Virus record (IMG/VR): IMGVR_UViG_3300025874_000059
Location: 1 to 29,104 of that record
Direction: 5' to 3' (one strand)
Length of the DNA: 29,104 nucleotides
Source: a virus
Shown: in pieces, positions 15,399-23,227 of the stretch
Position numbering within the stretch: position 1 is the first letter of the stretch
Layout: each line of letters starts with the position of its first letter
Notes under the pieces: model-generated
What the model was told of the DNA's origin: nothing
Seen by the model: only the letters and a program-made list of their open reading frames with translations
Databases searched by the model: none
Translations under genes and position numbers: made by a program

Positions 15399-17195
15399 TT
15401 ATTCTATTCTATTATAAATATCACTTTCTAATTTAGAAGTAAGGTTTATTAGTTCATTATTATGATAATATCCCAGGTCTTCTATTTTAGAAAAATATAC
15501 AGTAAATTGTTTATCATTTAAGGTAATATCCTCTCCATTTACTCTTATCTTTATTTGTTTTTCTTCAAAATTATCATATATAAAAACTTTATTTTCAGAA
15601 AAAAACAATTTGTATTGATCATTACTTTTATTATAATTTAATACATCAGGGTTTCCTGTATTTAACATTCCTACAATTTCAGTTTCAACTTTAACATAAT
15701 TAAAATTAGAAATTAAATGACCCCAATATGCTTCTGCATCTGTAAAAGATTGTCCCGTTGTTGGGTTTGAGCTAGTATATTCTTGTTTGGATATTAAGTT
15801 ATTAATTCTGTTAGCATTTTCTTTACTTAAAATATTAAATAATAGGCTTGGGAATAAAGAGGCATTAGTAGTAGGATCTTTAAAATCACTACATATAAAA
15901 TCTTTTGGATTATTAATCATATTTAACACCCCCTGAGTTATTTCTATATCGTAATTTATAAAAGAATAGTGAGAATAATCTAAATTTTGACAAAAAGCAA
16001 TAGCATTCTTCTTTAAATTGAAAACTGTCCACCCATAATCATTCATCATATGTGATATTTTTATTGGAGGTTTTTCACCACATGGTGTACATTCAATATT
16101 AACGCTTTTCCAAAATACCATTCCTCTTTCAGGATATTTTAGAATAGGATTACTCTTATCATACACTAAATAATCTATATTATTTTGAATTTCTATTGGA
16201 AGAGGGGAATGGGTAGATACCAATATATCATATTTATCTTTTAATGATAAAATCATATTGGATAATAAGTCAAGTTTACGTTGGGTATCGCAATAACATA
16301 AAATAATAACTAAATTTTTATTTTTCATAATATTATAATCATTAAATGCTTTTTCTAAAGTTTTAGCACTTTTGGGTTTTACTGAAGGGTCTGGTCCGTG
16401 TATAAAATAGGGTTCTAATGAAGATTTATCGTACATAACATCAAATCCTTGTTTTAAAAAATATGGGTTAACTAAAGTTTCTTCTTTTGAACTATAATAG
16501 TTATTCCAGGTAATTGGTAAATCTAATATTTTGTTTTCTTCCCATAATACATTATTTGCTACTCTTTCTTCGGAAAAAGCATTGTCATCTGCATATAGTT
16601 TAAGGCTATAATTATTTAATTCTTTATTCCATTCTAAACATTTTTCAAAGAATGGTTTACTATCCCTATTATAAAAATAAAAATTAGCGGCTAATAATTT
16701 TTGGTTTGGGTTTCTTTTAATGTTCTTTATAGCAGCTATCTCACCCCCATAATTACCTTCTAATCTTATACCTTTATGATGTCTCCATTGATTAATGTCT
16801 TTATGAAAATATTGAGCAAATAAAGGGTAATCCTTTAAAGATGATAAGTATTGTAAAGAGTTATCGATATTTTCAGTTACAAAAGCATCACCATCTATCC
16901 ATGCAAAGTTATTATAATTTTCTTCTAATGAATCTAGATTTGCTAAATACTTAGCAAAATATATAGAATAATCTTTATGAAATAAATCGGGTTCATGTGT
17001 AGAATTTATAGTAGGTTTAGGATTATAATTAATTCTTTTATTAGTTACATTAGGTAAATCAATTGTAGAATCACAATTAAAACCATATACTATAAGTTTG
17101 TATTCTGAATATTTTAGTAAACTTTTAGCAAGTACCTCAATCATTGATAAATAATTTTGGTTCCCTCCTGTTGTCCAAACAAATTTATTATTCAT
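15399..17195 (-). CDS. Two-module glycosyltransferase (GT-A type)
   Basis: 598 aa. Residues 1 to ~285 form a GT-A-like module: FVWTTGGNQNYLSMIEVLAKSLLKYS at the start is typical of GT8-like enzymes, and NNFAWIDGDAFVTENID at 96-110 contains the metal/nucleotide-binding DxD (D101-G-D103). From about residue 291 a second module begins (KNLVIILCYCDTQRKLDLLSNMILSLKD, then DILVSTHSPLP), which looks like another nucleotide-sugar transferase or a degenerate relative. No membrane segment is evident, so it is probably cytoplasmic. The start overlaps the preceding glycosyltransferase by 8 bp, implying translational coupling. It is the last gene of the five-gene cassette; donor and acceptor are unknown. 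The first module is assigned with good confidence, the second with less. Confidence 0.72.
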   Translation of the reverse strand: MNNKFVWTTGGNQNYLSMIEVLAKSLLKYSEYKLIVYGFNCDSTIDLPNVTNKRINYNPKPTINSTHEPDLFHKDYSIYFAKYLANLDSLEENYNNFAWIDGDAFVTENIDNSLQYLSSLKDYPLFAQYFHKDINQWRHHKGIRLEGNYGGEIAAIKNIKRNPNQKLLAANFYFYNRDSKPFFEKCLEWNKELNNYSLKLYADDNAFSEERVANNVLWEENKILDLPITWNNYYSSKEETLVNPYFLKQGFDVMYDKSSLEPYFIHGPDPSVKPKSAKTLEKAFNDYNIMKNKNLVIILCYCDTQRKLDLLSNMILSLKDKYDILVSTHSPLPIEIQNNIDYLVYDKSNPILKYPERGMVFWKSVNIECTPCGEKPPIKISHMMNDYGWTVFNLKKNAIAFCQNLDYSHYSFINYDIEITQGVLNMINNPKDFICSDFKDPTTNASLFPSLLFNILSKENANRINNLISKQEYTSSNPTTGQSFTDAEAYWGHLISNFNYVKVETEIVGMLNTGNPDVLNYNKSNDQYKLFFSENKVFIYDNFEEKQIKIRVNGEDITLNDKQFTVYFSKIEDLGYYHNNELINLTSKLESDIYNRIE

Positions 17196-19479
17196 TAAGT
17201 AAAGGTTTTATTTTATGTAATACTTGTTCTACGGAAATAGATTTTTGGCAAATATGTTGTTTATGTGTTCCCTTATTTTCTGGGCACCAATCCCAGTCCC
17301 CTGCATCGAATACATGAGTATTATGAGTCCAACAATTATTACATACGTTATGGTTTTCAATTTTAGTTAAGTTATTAGGTATGTCATACCCATAAGGAAC
17401 AAAATTATTTATCATTATTGTATGTTTATTTAAAGCCCAGTTTATCCAAGATAATCCTGATCCTAGTCCTATAAATAAATCGGAATGGTGTATATAATTA
17501 AATAGTTCATCCCAAGGTAATTTTGATTTATCTATTATATTAGTTCCCTTAAAACCATTTAAAGTTAAACTAACTACTTTATAACCCTTAGAATGTAATA
17601 TCTTAGCTAAATTTCTCCAATTTTCATGAGGCCATTCTTTTAACCCAGATGTTGATTGAGGTCCTATACAAACATATTTTCCTTTTATAGGTCTTTTATG
17701 TGGGGTAAAATTAATACCATGGTTTATAGGAGTATAAGGAATATTTAAAATATCACTTGATGTTTTTATTAAAGGGATAGTATTTACTTGGTTAGGATGG
17801 TCGGAGAAATTTTTCCATCCTCCTTTTTCATCTCTAAACCACCCAATTTGGAAATGGGCATAACTTGGGGGGTTATCTCCAGGGTTTACGAATGTTATAT
17901 CTTTATATGGTTTTAAATTTTTAAACCACTCATTATGGAATGTGCTAACTATGACATTACATTTATATTTATTTTTAAATTCTACTATTTGAGGTGCCCA
18001 AGCTAAGGTATCTCCTATTGATTTTGATTCAAATGATATTTTTACAGTTTTATCTTTTAAACTAAAGGTGTGTACTATTTTACCATTTATTTTTATTATC
18101 CAAGGTATATGATAGCTTTTATTACATTTAGTCCACATATTGTTACTGATAGTACTACTATGAAGGGTTTTATTAGTAGACCCATCTATAAATTCAACAA
18201 AATATTTGTTGTTATGATGACCTAGTACTTCTACTTTAGGACCTAAATTAAAACTTATTTCCACTTTATTCTTAGGTAAACTTTCTAACAAATCTTCAAT
18301 TTCTTTACCTGCGATTTTAGCAGCATTTTCCCATGTAAATTTTTCTCGTATTTCAATAGATTCTTTTAATGCCCGTTTTTTATGTTTTTTATAGTTAATA
18401 TAAGCATCTCTCATTACTTTTTTTAAGTCATTAAAATCGGGATCATAAAATTCCCCCTCTAACATTTCTTGAGAAAAACTACTATATTCACCTTTTTTAG
18501 CTTTTGATGTAGATAATATGTTTACAGGTAATCCTAATCCCTCTGCAAATTCTAATTGTGCACTACAGTTAGAATAAATGGAGGGAGTACCACAAGCCAT
18601 AGCTTCAATTAGAGGTAAATTCCATCCTTCTGATCTTGCGCAAGATAAAAAAACATGCCCCTTTTGTAAATACTTAATGTATTCTTTCCTAGTTGGGAAA
18701 TGTTTTATTTTAATTCTGGGGTCATTTAAATTATAGTTTTTAAGTCTATTTTCTGTAGATTTAAATTCATCTTTAGCATAGGGGTTATCAATAGATACTA
18801 TTAAATCCACGGGTTCATCCTCATTAAATTCTTGTAAAAAAGATTCTATAATTTCCTTAGTAGATTTTCTATAATCCCACCTACCAAATAAAATAAATTT
18901 AAACCTATTATCTTTATATTCTGGGAGGGTTGATTTATTATTAGGTTTAAAAATTGACCCATCTACAGCTTCAGGTACTACTTTTACTTTATGAGGTTCT
19001 ATTCCTTGTTCTATAGTACAATCTCTTTGCCATTTAGAAGCAACCCAAACTTGATCAAAAGTTTTTAATTGATTGAAAAAATAATCAGGTTGTCTTGTAG
19101 TTTCCCAAACATTATAAGCAATCTTAGGACCATCATAGTTTTGATAGAAAAAATGATGGTTAGTTTCATTAAGGATAATATTTACATTATGTTTAAAAGT
19201 GTTTGGGTGTTCTTTATAAAAGGGGTAATGTTGAAGGGAATTATCATTATCCCATAAAGATTGTTCTACTAATAACTTTTTATCTTTACTATCAAAATCT
19301 TCTTCCCCATTATGAGGTTCATCATTAAAACCATCCCAAGATTTACCTATTGTAAAGTTTCTAACCTTTAAATCATAGAGGTTAGAAAGTTCTCTATAAA
19401 ATGCTCTAGTATGATTTGCATACCCCGTAGTCCCTATATAACTACCATGTGAAAATATTTTAGGCTTTATCTTTGTCAT
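17188..19479 (-). CDS. Fusion glycosyltransferase: GT4 domain plus TibC/BAHT-type O-heptosyltransferase domain
   Basis: 763 aa in two enzymatic halves. Residues 1 to ~400 are a GT-B, GT4-like transferase: a Gly-rich start (HGSYIGTTGYANH), FILFGRWDYRKS near 195-206, and the E-x7-E motif (E284 to E292 in SEGWNLPLIEAMACGTP). Residues ~405-763 resemble the bacterial autotransporter heptosyltransferase (TibC/Aah, GT9-related) family: SIGDTLAWAPQIVEF at 487-501, YVCIGPQSTSG at 602-612, GLGSGLSWINWAL at 671-683, and a terminal four-Cys metal finger with C713, C716, C732 and C744 (VCNNCW...DWDWCP...ICQ). TibC-type enzymes O-heptosylate Ser/Thr-type sites in repetitive surface proteins and use an iron finger. 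A fusion with a GT4 domain in a phage tail operon is unusual. It overlaps the upstream gene by 20 bp and the downstream one by 8 bp. A sugar other than heptose is possible. Confidence 0.85.
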   Translation of the reverse strand: MTKIKPKIFSHGSYIGTTGYANHTRAFYRELSNLYDLKVRNFTIGKSWDGFNDEPHNGEEDFDSKDKKLLVEQSLWDNDNSLQHYPFYKEHPNTFKHNVNIILNETNHHFFYQNYDGPKIAYNVWETTRQPDYFFNQLKTFDQVWVASKWQRDCTIEQGIEPHKVKVVPEAVDGSIFKPNNKSTLPEYKDNRFKFILFGRWDYRKSTKEIIESFLQEFNEDEPVDLIVSIDNPYAKDEFKSTENRLKNYNLNDPRIKIKHFPTRKEYIKYLQKGHVFLSCARSEGWNLPLIEAMACGTPSIYSNCSAQLEFAEGLGLPVNILSTSKAKKGEYSSFSQEMLEGEFYDPDFNDLKKVMRDAYINYKKHKKRALKESIEIREKFTWENAAKIAGKEIEDLLESLPKNKVEISFNLGPKVEVLGHHNNKYFVEFIDGSTNKTLHSSTISNNMWTKCNKSYHIPWIIKINGKIVHTFSLKDKTVKISFESKSIGDTLAWAPQIVEFKNKYKCNVIVSTFHNEWFKNLKPYKDITFVNPGDNPPSYAHFQIGWFRDEKGGWKNFSDHPNQVNTIPLIKTSSDILNIPYTPINHGINFTPHKRPIKGKYVCIGPQSTSGLKEWPHENWRNLAKILHSKGYKVVSLTLNGFKGTNIIDKSKLPWDELFNYIHHSDLFIGLGSGLSWINWALNKHTIMINNFVPYGYDIPNNLTKIENHNVCNNCWTHNTHVFDAGDWDWCPENKGTHKQHICQKSISVEQVLHKIKPLLNE

Positions 19480-19678
19480 TTAAACCAAATTTACTATATT
19501 TGTACCATAATCGTTCGTGAAAAAAATACAAAATCATTTTTGTAAATACCTCTACACCACCAATAGCTAAACCAGTTGTCCAACTACCTGTTATAACACC
19601 TGATAGGATAATAGTATCTATTGTTCCTATTATTCTCCATGAAAATGTTTTAGCAATATGTCGTTTATAGCTTACCAT
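19460..19678 (-). CDS. Small DUF2061-type membrane protein
   Basis: 72 aa. The sequence KRHIAKTFSWRIIGTIDTII, a hydrophobic first segment (residues ~17-33), a Gly/Ala-rich second segment (~34-55), and the terminal ILYFFHERLWYKY fit the DUF2061 (PF09834-type) pattern, whose hallmark is the 'K..LY..HER.W' end. These are small integral membrane proteins of unknown biochemical role, sometimes encoded next to adenylylsulfate kinase genes. Here a CysC-like kinase gene is two genes upstream. The start overlaps the nucleotidyltransferase gene by 14 bp and the stop overlaps the next gene by 20 bp. It could anchor the cassette's enzymes at the membrane; that is inference. Confidence 0.8.
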   Translation of the reverse strand: MVSYKRHIAKTFSWRIIGTIDTIILSGVITGSWTTGLAIGGVEVFTKMILYFFHERLWYKYSKFGLNDKDKA

Positions 19679-20063
19679 CTTTTTTCATTTGTTTTCTGAT
19701 ATTAGTAGCAGATACATCTCTTATTTCTTCAGGGGGTACGTGTTCTATTATATCATATCCTACACCTCTACCTATATTTATAGATTCAATATCAGGTATA
19801 GTAATTATTTTTACTCTACCCTGTTCTACCAAATCCTTTAATTCGATTTGAAGGTTTGCTTCTACTTCTTTTGAAGTCCATGGGTTTTTTTCATCAGGTT
19901 CAATGTCCCTAATACAGATTAATACATTTTTTCCGTTATCTAAACGTTGATCAATTAACCAACGATGCCCTTGGTGCCAAGGTTGCCATCGTCCAATATA
20001 CATCGAATACTTTATTTCACTATCTGAGGATTTGAATGCTGCTTGTGCTAAGTATTTTTTCAT
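19665..20063 (-). CDS. Cytidylyl-/adenylyltransferase-like nucleotidyltransferase (HxGH family)
   Basis: 132 aa. The class signature is complete: YIGRWQPWHQGH with HQGH at 30-33 binds the nucleotide phosphates, and SATNIR at 118-123 is the C-terminal ISxTxxR-type motif. Compact members of this superfamily include NadM-type NMN adenylyltransferase and glycerol-3-phosphate cytidylyltransferase. Which nucleotide and which acceptor are used cannot be told from sequence alone. It is not a classical ATP sulfurylase, because the sulfurylase QxRNPxHxxH motif is absent. The gene overlaps the CysC-like gene by 4 bp (ATGA arrangement) and the DUF2061 gene by 14 bp. A plausible job is activating a small molecule for the glycosyltransferases encoded downstream. 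A second in-frame ATG at residue 21 (just before YIGRW) is an alternative start. Confidence 0.82.
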   Translation of the reverse strand: MKKYLAQAAFKSSDSEIKYSMYIGRWQPWHQGHRWLIDQRLDNGKNVLICIRDIEPDEKNPWTSKEVEANLQIELKDLVEQGRVKIITIPDIESINIGRGVGYDIIEHVPPEEIRDVSATNIRKQMKKDGKL

Positions 20064-20491
20064 ATTTGATTTAAGATTTTTTGTAAAGATTCTTCAGGTG
20101 TATCATCTGTCGTATCTATACTAATAAAATTTTCTTGGGGACCAATATACGCTATTGCTTTAAAATGGTCACGTTCTCTTAGTTCTGTTGTGTAAGTATA
20201 GATTTCTTTAATATTATCACCTAGTAGGGTTTTAAAATCTTCTCTTTGATCTAAATAGGGGGATACTAAAGAAACTATAACATCGTTCCCTTGGTTGTGT
20301 AAATAATGTGCAATACGTTGAGCGGTACCAACATTTTCAACTCTACCTTTAATAGAATAGTCCTTATTAGAAAATAATTCTCGCATATCATCCCCATCTA
20401 TTCTATAGGCGTTGGGGAGATGTTTATCTTGAAGTAAATCAGCTAAAGTTGTTTTACCATGAGCTGGTTGGCCAGTAAACCAATATATCAT
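20060..20491 (-). CDS. Adenylylsulfate kinase (CysC)-like P-loop kinase
   Basis: 143 aa. Walker A is at residues 7-14 (GQPAHGKT); DGDDMR at 32-37 corresponds to the LDGDxxR motif of APS kinases; SLVSPYLDQRE at 74-84 corresponds to the SPYxxxR motif. Bacterial CysC is usually about 180-200 aa. Here the segment after the RD.KG-like position is very short (ELRERDHFKAIAYIGPQENF), so most of the lid region that closes over APS, including the FTGxxxxYExP stretch, is missing. The kinase fold is clear, but APS as substrate is uncertain; phosphorylation of another hydroxyl compound is possible. It is the first gene of the five-gene cassette, 52 bp after the gp15-like gene, with no promoter-like motif copy in that gap. 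Confidence 0.8.
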   Translation of the reverse strand: MIYWFTGQPAHGKTTLADLLQDKHLPNAYRIDGDDMRELFSNKDYSIKGRVENVGTAQRIAHYLHNQGNDVIVSLVSPYLDQREDFKTLLGDNIKEIYTYTTELRERDHFKAIAYIGPQENFISIDTTDDTPEESLQKILNQI

Positions 20492-20543
20492 ATAACGTTA
20501 TTTTTGTAACCATAATGTACGTAACTAATTTAATTAATCCAAA

Positions 20544-21467
20544 CTATTCTTTTCTAGTTTGCCCACCAGGAAAAGTTCTAACTCCGGGTTTAAATGTGTC
20601 AGCATTACTAGTAGTTTCAAAATTAATTGTAACTTTAGATTTAGAATTCCATTTTTGAATTGAATGCATTTCTTTTTGGATTGTATCAGGTATAATATAT
20701 CCTCTTAATTGGATTTTGAATGTTCCTTTTACTAATCTATCCATACCTTGGGTTAAAGAAGTTTCAGTTGCAAAAGAATCAATAAAAGCTCTAAATTTAA
20801 ATCTTTCTGGATTACCCCAATAAGCATCTGAGGCATATTCACAAGCTTCTATAATTTTGTTTAATTGTTCCATATAATAGGACTGCACGATAACACTATA
20901 TTCTAATGTTACAAAATCAGGCATAGCTACTGCATAGTGTTCTTTTACAGGTTTTTTATTATTTAGTACAGAAAAATTATTATAAAAATTGTCTGGGCTG
21001 TACTTTTTTTGGAATGATCCATATAAATTTACCCCATTAGCATCTAATTTATTAGACACTGTTCTATCTTTAGTTAATGTATCCCGTTTTAAAACAATAA
21101 TAGGTAACATTATAGCACCATTTTTATCTCTGTAATAACCATCACGTTGAAATGATTTCCACCTTTCAGGTGAACCATATATTACGGGAACATTTCTTCT
21201 TTCCCCATTTTGGAATACAAAGGGTTTGATTACATTTTTAAAATAATAAAATACTGCTTCATCAAGATCTTGTATACCTATTGAAAATGGTTTTGTAGAA
21301 TCTTCTTTAAAGCTTAGTTTTGTAGATCTATTAAAATCTATTCCCGTTTCTGATTCATTAGGGTTAATTCTAGCATTAGGATTACCTCTTTCAGTGTCAT
21401 AAGCAGTTTGCTGTTCAACACTTAATTGTCTTTGGGTTTTTGGTATTGGTTTTCTAATTTTGCTCAT
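20544..21467 (-). CDS. 15: Tail sheath stabilizer / tail completion protein gp15-like
   Basis: 307 aa (T4 gp15 is 272 aa). The core region has the gp15 pattern: VFYYFKNVIKPFVFQNGERRNVPVIYGSPERWKS (about residues 71-105), where gp15 proteins show 'R.VPI.YAS.E', then the central YSVIVQSYYMEQLNKIIE, and a C-terminal KGTFKIQLRGYIIPD like the 'L.F...G.MYP' end. T4 gp15 forms the hexamer that terminates the tail and joins it to the neck. Order and contacts with gp13 and gp14 are conserved; the start codon overlaps the gp14 stop by one base (TAATG). The FRAFIDSF octapeptide near residue 225 recurs in the 623-aa baseplate protein. Confidence 0.85.
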   Translation of the reverse strand: MSKIRKPIPKTQRQLSVEQQTAYDTERGNPNARINPNESETGIDFNRSTKLSFKEDSTKPFSIGIQDLDEAVFYYFKNVIKPFVFQNGERRNVPVIYGSPERWKSFQRDGYYRDKNGAIMLPIIVLKRDTLTKDRTVSNKLDANGVNLYGSFQKKYSPDNFYNNFSVLNNKKPVKEHYAVAMPDFVTLEYSVIVQSYYMEQLNKIIEACEYASDAYWGNPERFKFRAFIDSFATETSLTQGMDRLVKGTFKIQLRGYIIPDTIQKEMHSIQKWNSKSKVTINFETTSNADTFKPGVRTFPGGQTRKE

Positions 21468-21997
21468 TACATTCGTTCTAAATAAGGAGAAATCGCTACT
21501 TTATCTGCTGGTATATAATATGTTGATACTAAAATGGATAAGTCACTTCCAAATTTTTCTAAACCTGGGTTTAATGGGTTTAGTTTTCCGTCTGAATCAT
21601 TATTAGGATAATCAGGGTTTTTTCCTCCCCAATATTGATTACCTATTGTACTTTGTACACCATAATAGCTTTCTTGGTATAAAATGATATCACCAACTTC
21701 AGGTACTACATCAGCATCAACAAGGTCATCTCTAAAAAAGTAAAAATTAATTGGTTGGGCAAACTGAATACCTTCCTCATTTTCAGCATATGCCTGATCC
21801 TGTCTATCAATTAAAACATTAAATAGAAAAGGACCGTTATAAAATTTAGATCCAGCGGCTTCACCATATATGTTTACTTTAGTTTCTTCTAATTTAAATT
21901 GATACAAAGCACATTGTTGGGTAATAATATTACCCATCAATTCTCTATTTAATTTTCTTACCAGAGAAACATCCCTCTGTCCTGTAAACATTGCCAT
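21467..21997 (-). CDS. 14: Neck protein gp14-like
   Basis: 176 aa. DVSLVRKLNRELMGNIITQQCALYQFKLEETKVNIYGEA near residues 9-47 is the gp14 signature region, in which the 'TKVN.YGE' segment is strongly conserved. Later, RDDLVDADVVPEVGDIILYQESYYGV (about 109-134) matches the 'D....VGD...Y....YEI' part. T4 gp14 is 256 aa, so this version is short. gp14 with gp13 forms the neck that joins the DNA-filled head to the tail. The gene is 3 bp downstream of the gp13-like gene and overlaps the gp15-like gene by one base. The upstream AGGA is one of the few Shine-Dalgarno-like sequences in the window. Confidence 0.83.
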   Translation of the reverse strand: MAMFTGQRDVSLVRKLNRELMGNIITQQCALYQFKLEETKVNIYGEAAGSKFYNGPFLFNVLIDRQDQAYAENEEGIQFAQPINFYFFRDDLVDADVVPEVGDIILYQESYYGVQSTIGNQYWGGKNPDYPNNDSDGKLNPLNPGLEKFGSDLSILVSTYYIPADKVAISPYLERM

Positions 21998-22000
21998 ATA

Positions 22001-23152
22001 TTATCCTATAAAAATTGTCCAAGGGACTTGTTGTAATTCTACCATTTTAGATTCTGCTTCTTGTGCCTTTCTTTCTAATAGGGCTTTTCTAGAAGTTTCA
22101 TCAAGATAAGCTCTTAATCTTTCTAATAATGCTGTTTTTTCGGCTGTTGCTGCTGCTATTAAATCTCCTTGATTTAAATTAACTTCAGCATTTGGAATTG
22201 GTATACTTGTATATTTACCTCTAATATACCCTAACATTTCTTTAGCAATAGCTAGTGTCATTTCAAATATCCATTGTCTACCAATAGAATTGATTAAACT
22301 ATATTTCGGGTTTTGGAAATTAGCATTACCTACATTATTAACTTGATCTGTGGCACATTTTACCCCTCCTCTATCTTTTTCAAAAATATATTGAAACCAA
22401 ATTTTTCCACTTTGTTCTGGAACTGGAAATACTTTAAGATCATTAGCATGTATTTCAAAACTATAATTTGACCATCTAACTTGTTGGTTCATTTCGATTG
22501 ATTGAATTACTTGCATATCATAGCTTAGGGGCATCATTAAAAATCCCATATCACCACCAAATCCTCCTACACCCACCATTCCGGCAGCAATTGCACCTCC
22601 AAAACCAAAACCATTATATGGATCTAAATATAAATCAGATGCGGGGATTGGTTCTTGGTAAAATACACGTTTAATTTCTATTCCTTCGGAATAAGCAGAC
22701 CCTGTAAACCCACTAGCTGACATAAATGTTTCAAAACTGTAATTTTGTTGGCCTTTAGTTAAATCAAAAGAACCTGAATACCAAGGGATTGTACCTCCTA
22801 CTCCTGCTTCATCAGCATATTGTTGAGTTAGTTTTATAATAGGTTTAAAACTTGGTGTTATTATAGTTTCATTTAATTCTTCAAATATTGAAATACCTTC
22901 TAAATCTAAAAAATTATCTCTAACTATATAGGCCCATATTTCATTTCCATACATAGTTACCGCTTCTTCAAATGCAGTATAAAAAGAACCAGATTGAAGT
23001 TCTATATCTACTAAAGGATAACCCAATCTGTTTGCACAGAAAACAGCTACTTTATCTGCATCTCTTCTAAATTCAGCATCATTATCATAAAAACCAAAAG
23101 GTGTTTCTCCGGGTGCGAATGAACTTGAACCGTCCCAAATAGGTATATTCAT
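22001..23152 (-). CDS. 13: Neck protein gp13-like
   Basis: 383 aa. Residues ~25-75 (NDAEFRRDADKVAVFCANRLGYPLVDIELQSGSFYTAFEEAVTMYGNEIW) follow the gp13 pattern of an N-terminal helix pair: 'V..RLG.P..DIE......I..A...Y'. A second helical part lies in the C-terminus (YSLINSIGRQWIFEMTLAIAKEMLGYIRGKY, then a coiled segment DLIAAATAEKTALLERLRAYLDE). T4 gp13 is 309 aa. A hydrophobic Gly/Met-rich insert around residues 185-205 (GFGFGGAIAAGMVGVGGFGG) is unusual. Gene order 13-14-15 is that of T4 and supports the assignment. A full promoter-like motif sits 8 bp before the start and a terminator lies just upstream, so the neck genes have their own transcription unit. Confidence 0.8.
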   Translation of the reverse strand: MNIPIWDGSSSFAPGETPFGFYDNDAEFRRDADKVAVFCANRLGYPLVDIELQSGSFYTAFEEAVTMYGNEIWAYIVRDNFLDLEGISIFEELNETIITPSFKPIIKLTQQYADEAGVGGTIPWYSGSFDLTKGQQNYSFETFMSASGFTGSAYSEGIEIKRVFYQEPIPASDLYLDPYNGFGFGGAIAAGMVGVGGFGGDMGFLMMPLSYDMQVIQSIEMNQQVRWSNYSFEIHANDLKVFPVPEQSGKIWFQYIFEKDRGGVKCATDQVNNVGNANFQNPKYSLINSIGRQWIFEMTLAIAKEMLGYIRGKYTSIPIPNAEVNLNQGDLIAAATAEKTALLERLRAYLDETSRKALLERKAQEAESKMVELQQVPWTIFIG

Positions 23153-23160
23153 AATCTATA

Positions 23161-23175
23161 TTTTGTTATAAATAT
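23161..23175 (-). promoter_or_regulatory. Promoter-like motif copy (neck operon)
   Basis: The coding-strand sequence is ATATTTATAACAAAA, ending 8 bp before the gp13 ATG at 23152. It starts directly after the terminator at 23177-23202. Confidence 0.55.
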
Positions 23176-23176
23176 G

Positions 23177-23202
23177 AAAAAAAGGACTCATATTGAGTCC
23201 TT
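23177..23202 (-). terminator. Intrinsic terminator after the fibre gene
   Basis: On the minus strand, AAGGACTCA-ATA-TGAGTCCTT forms a perfect 9-bp stem with a 3-nt loop, followed by a run of T residues. It lies 26 bp after the fibre-gene stop. Confidence 0.85.
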
Positions 23203-23227
23203 AAATTTTTTTATGTAAAGTGTTAAT

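Noticed and set aside
20492-20543. Promoter for the modification cassette
   Set aside because: No copy of the recurrent motif or a clear alternative promoter could be identified in this gap; the cassette may be read through from the neck genes.
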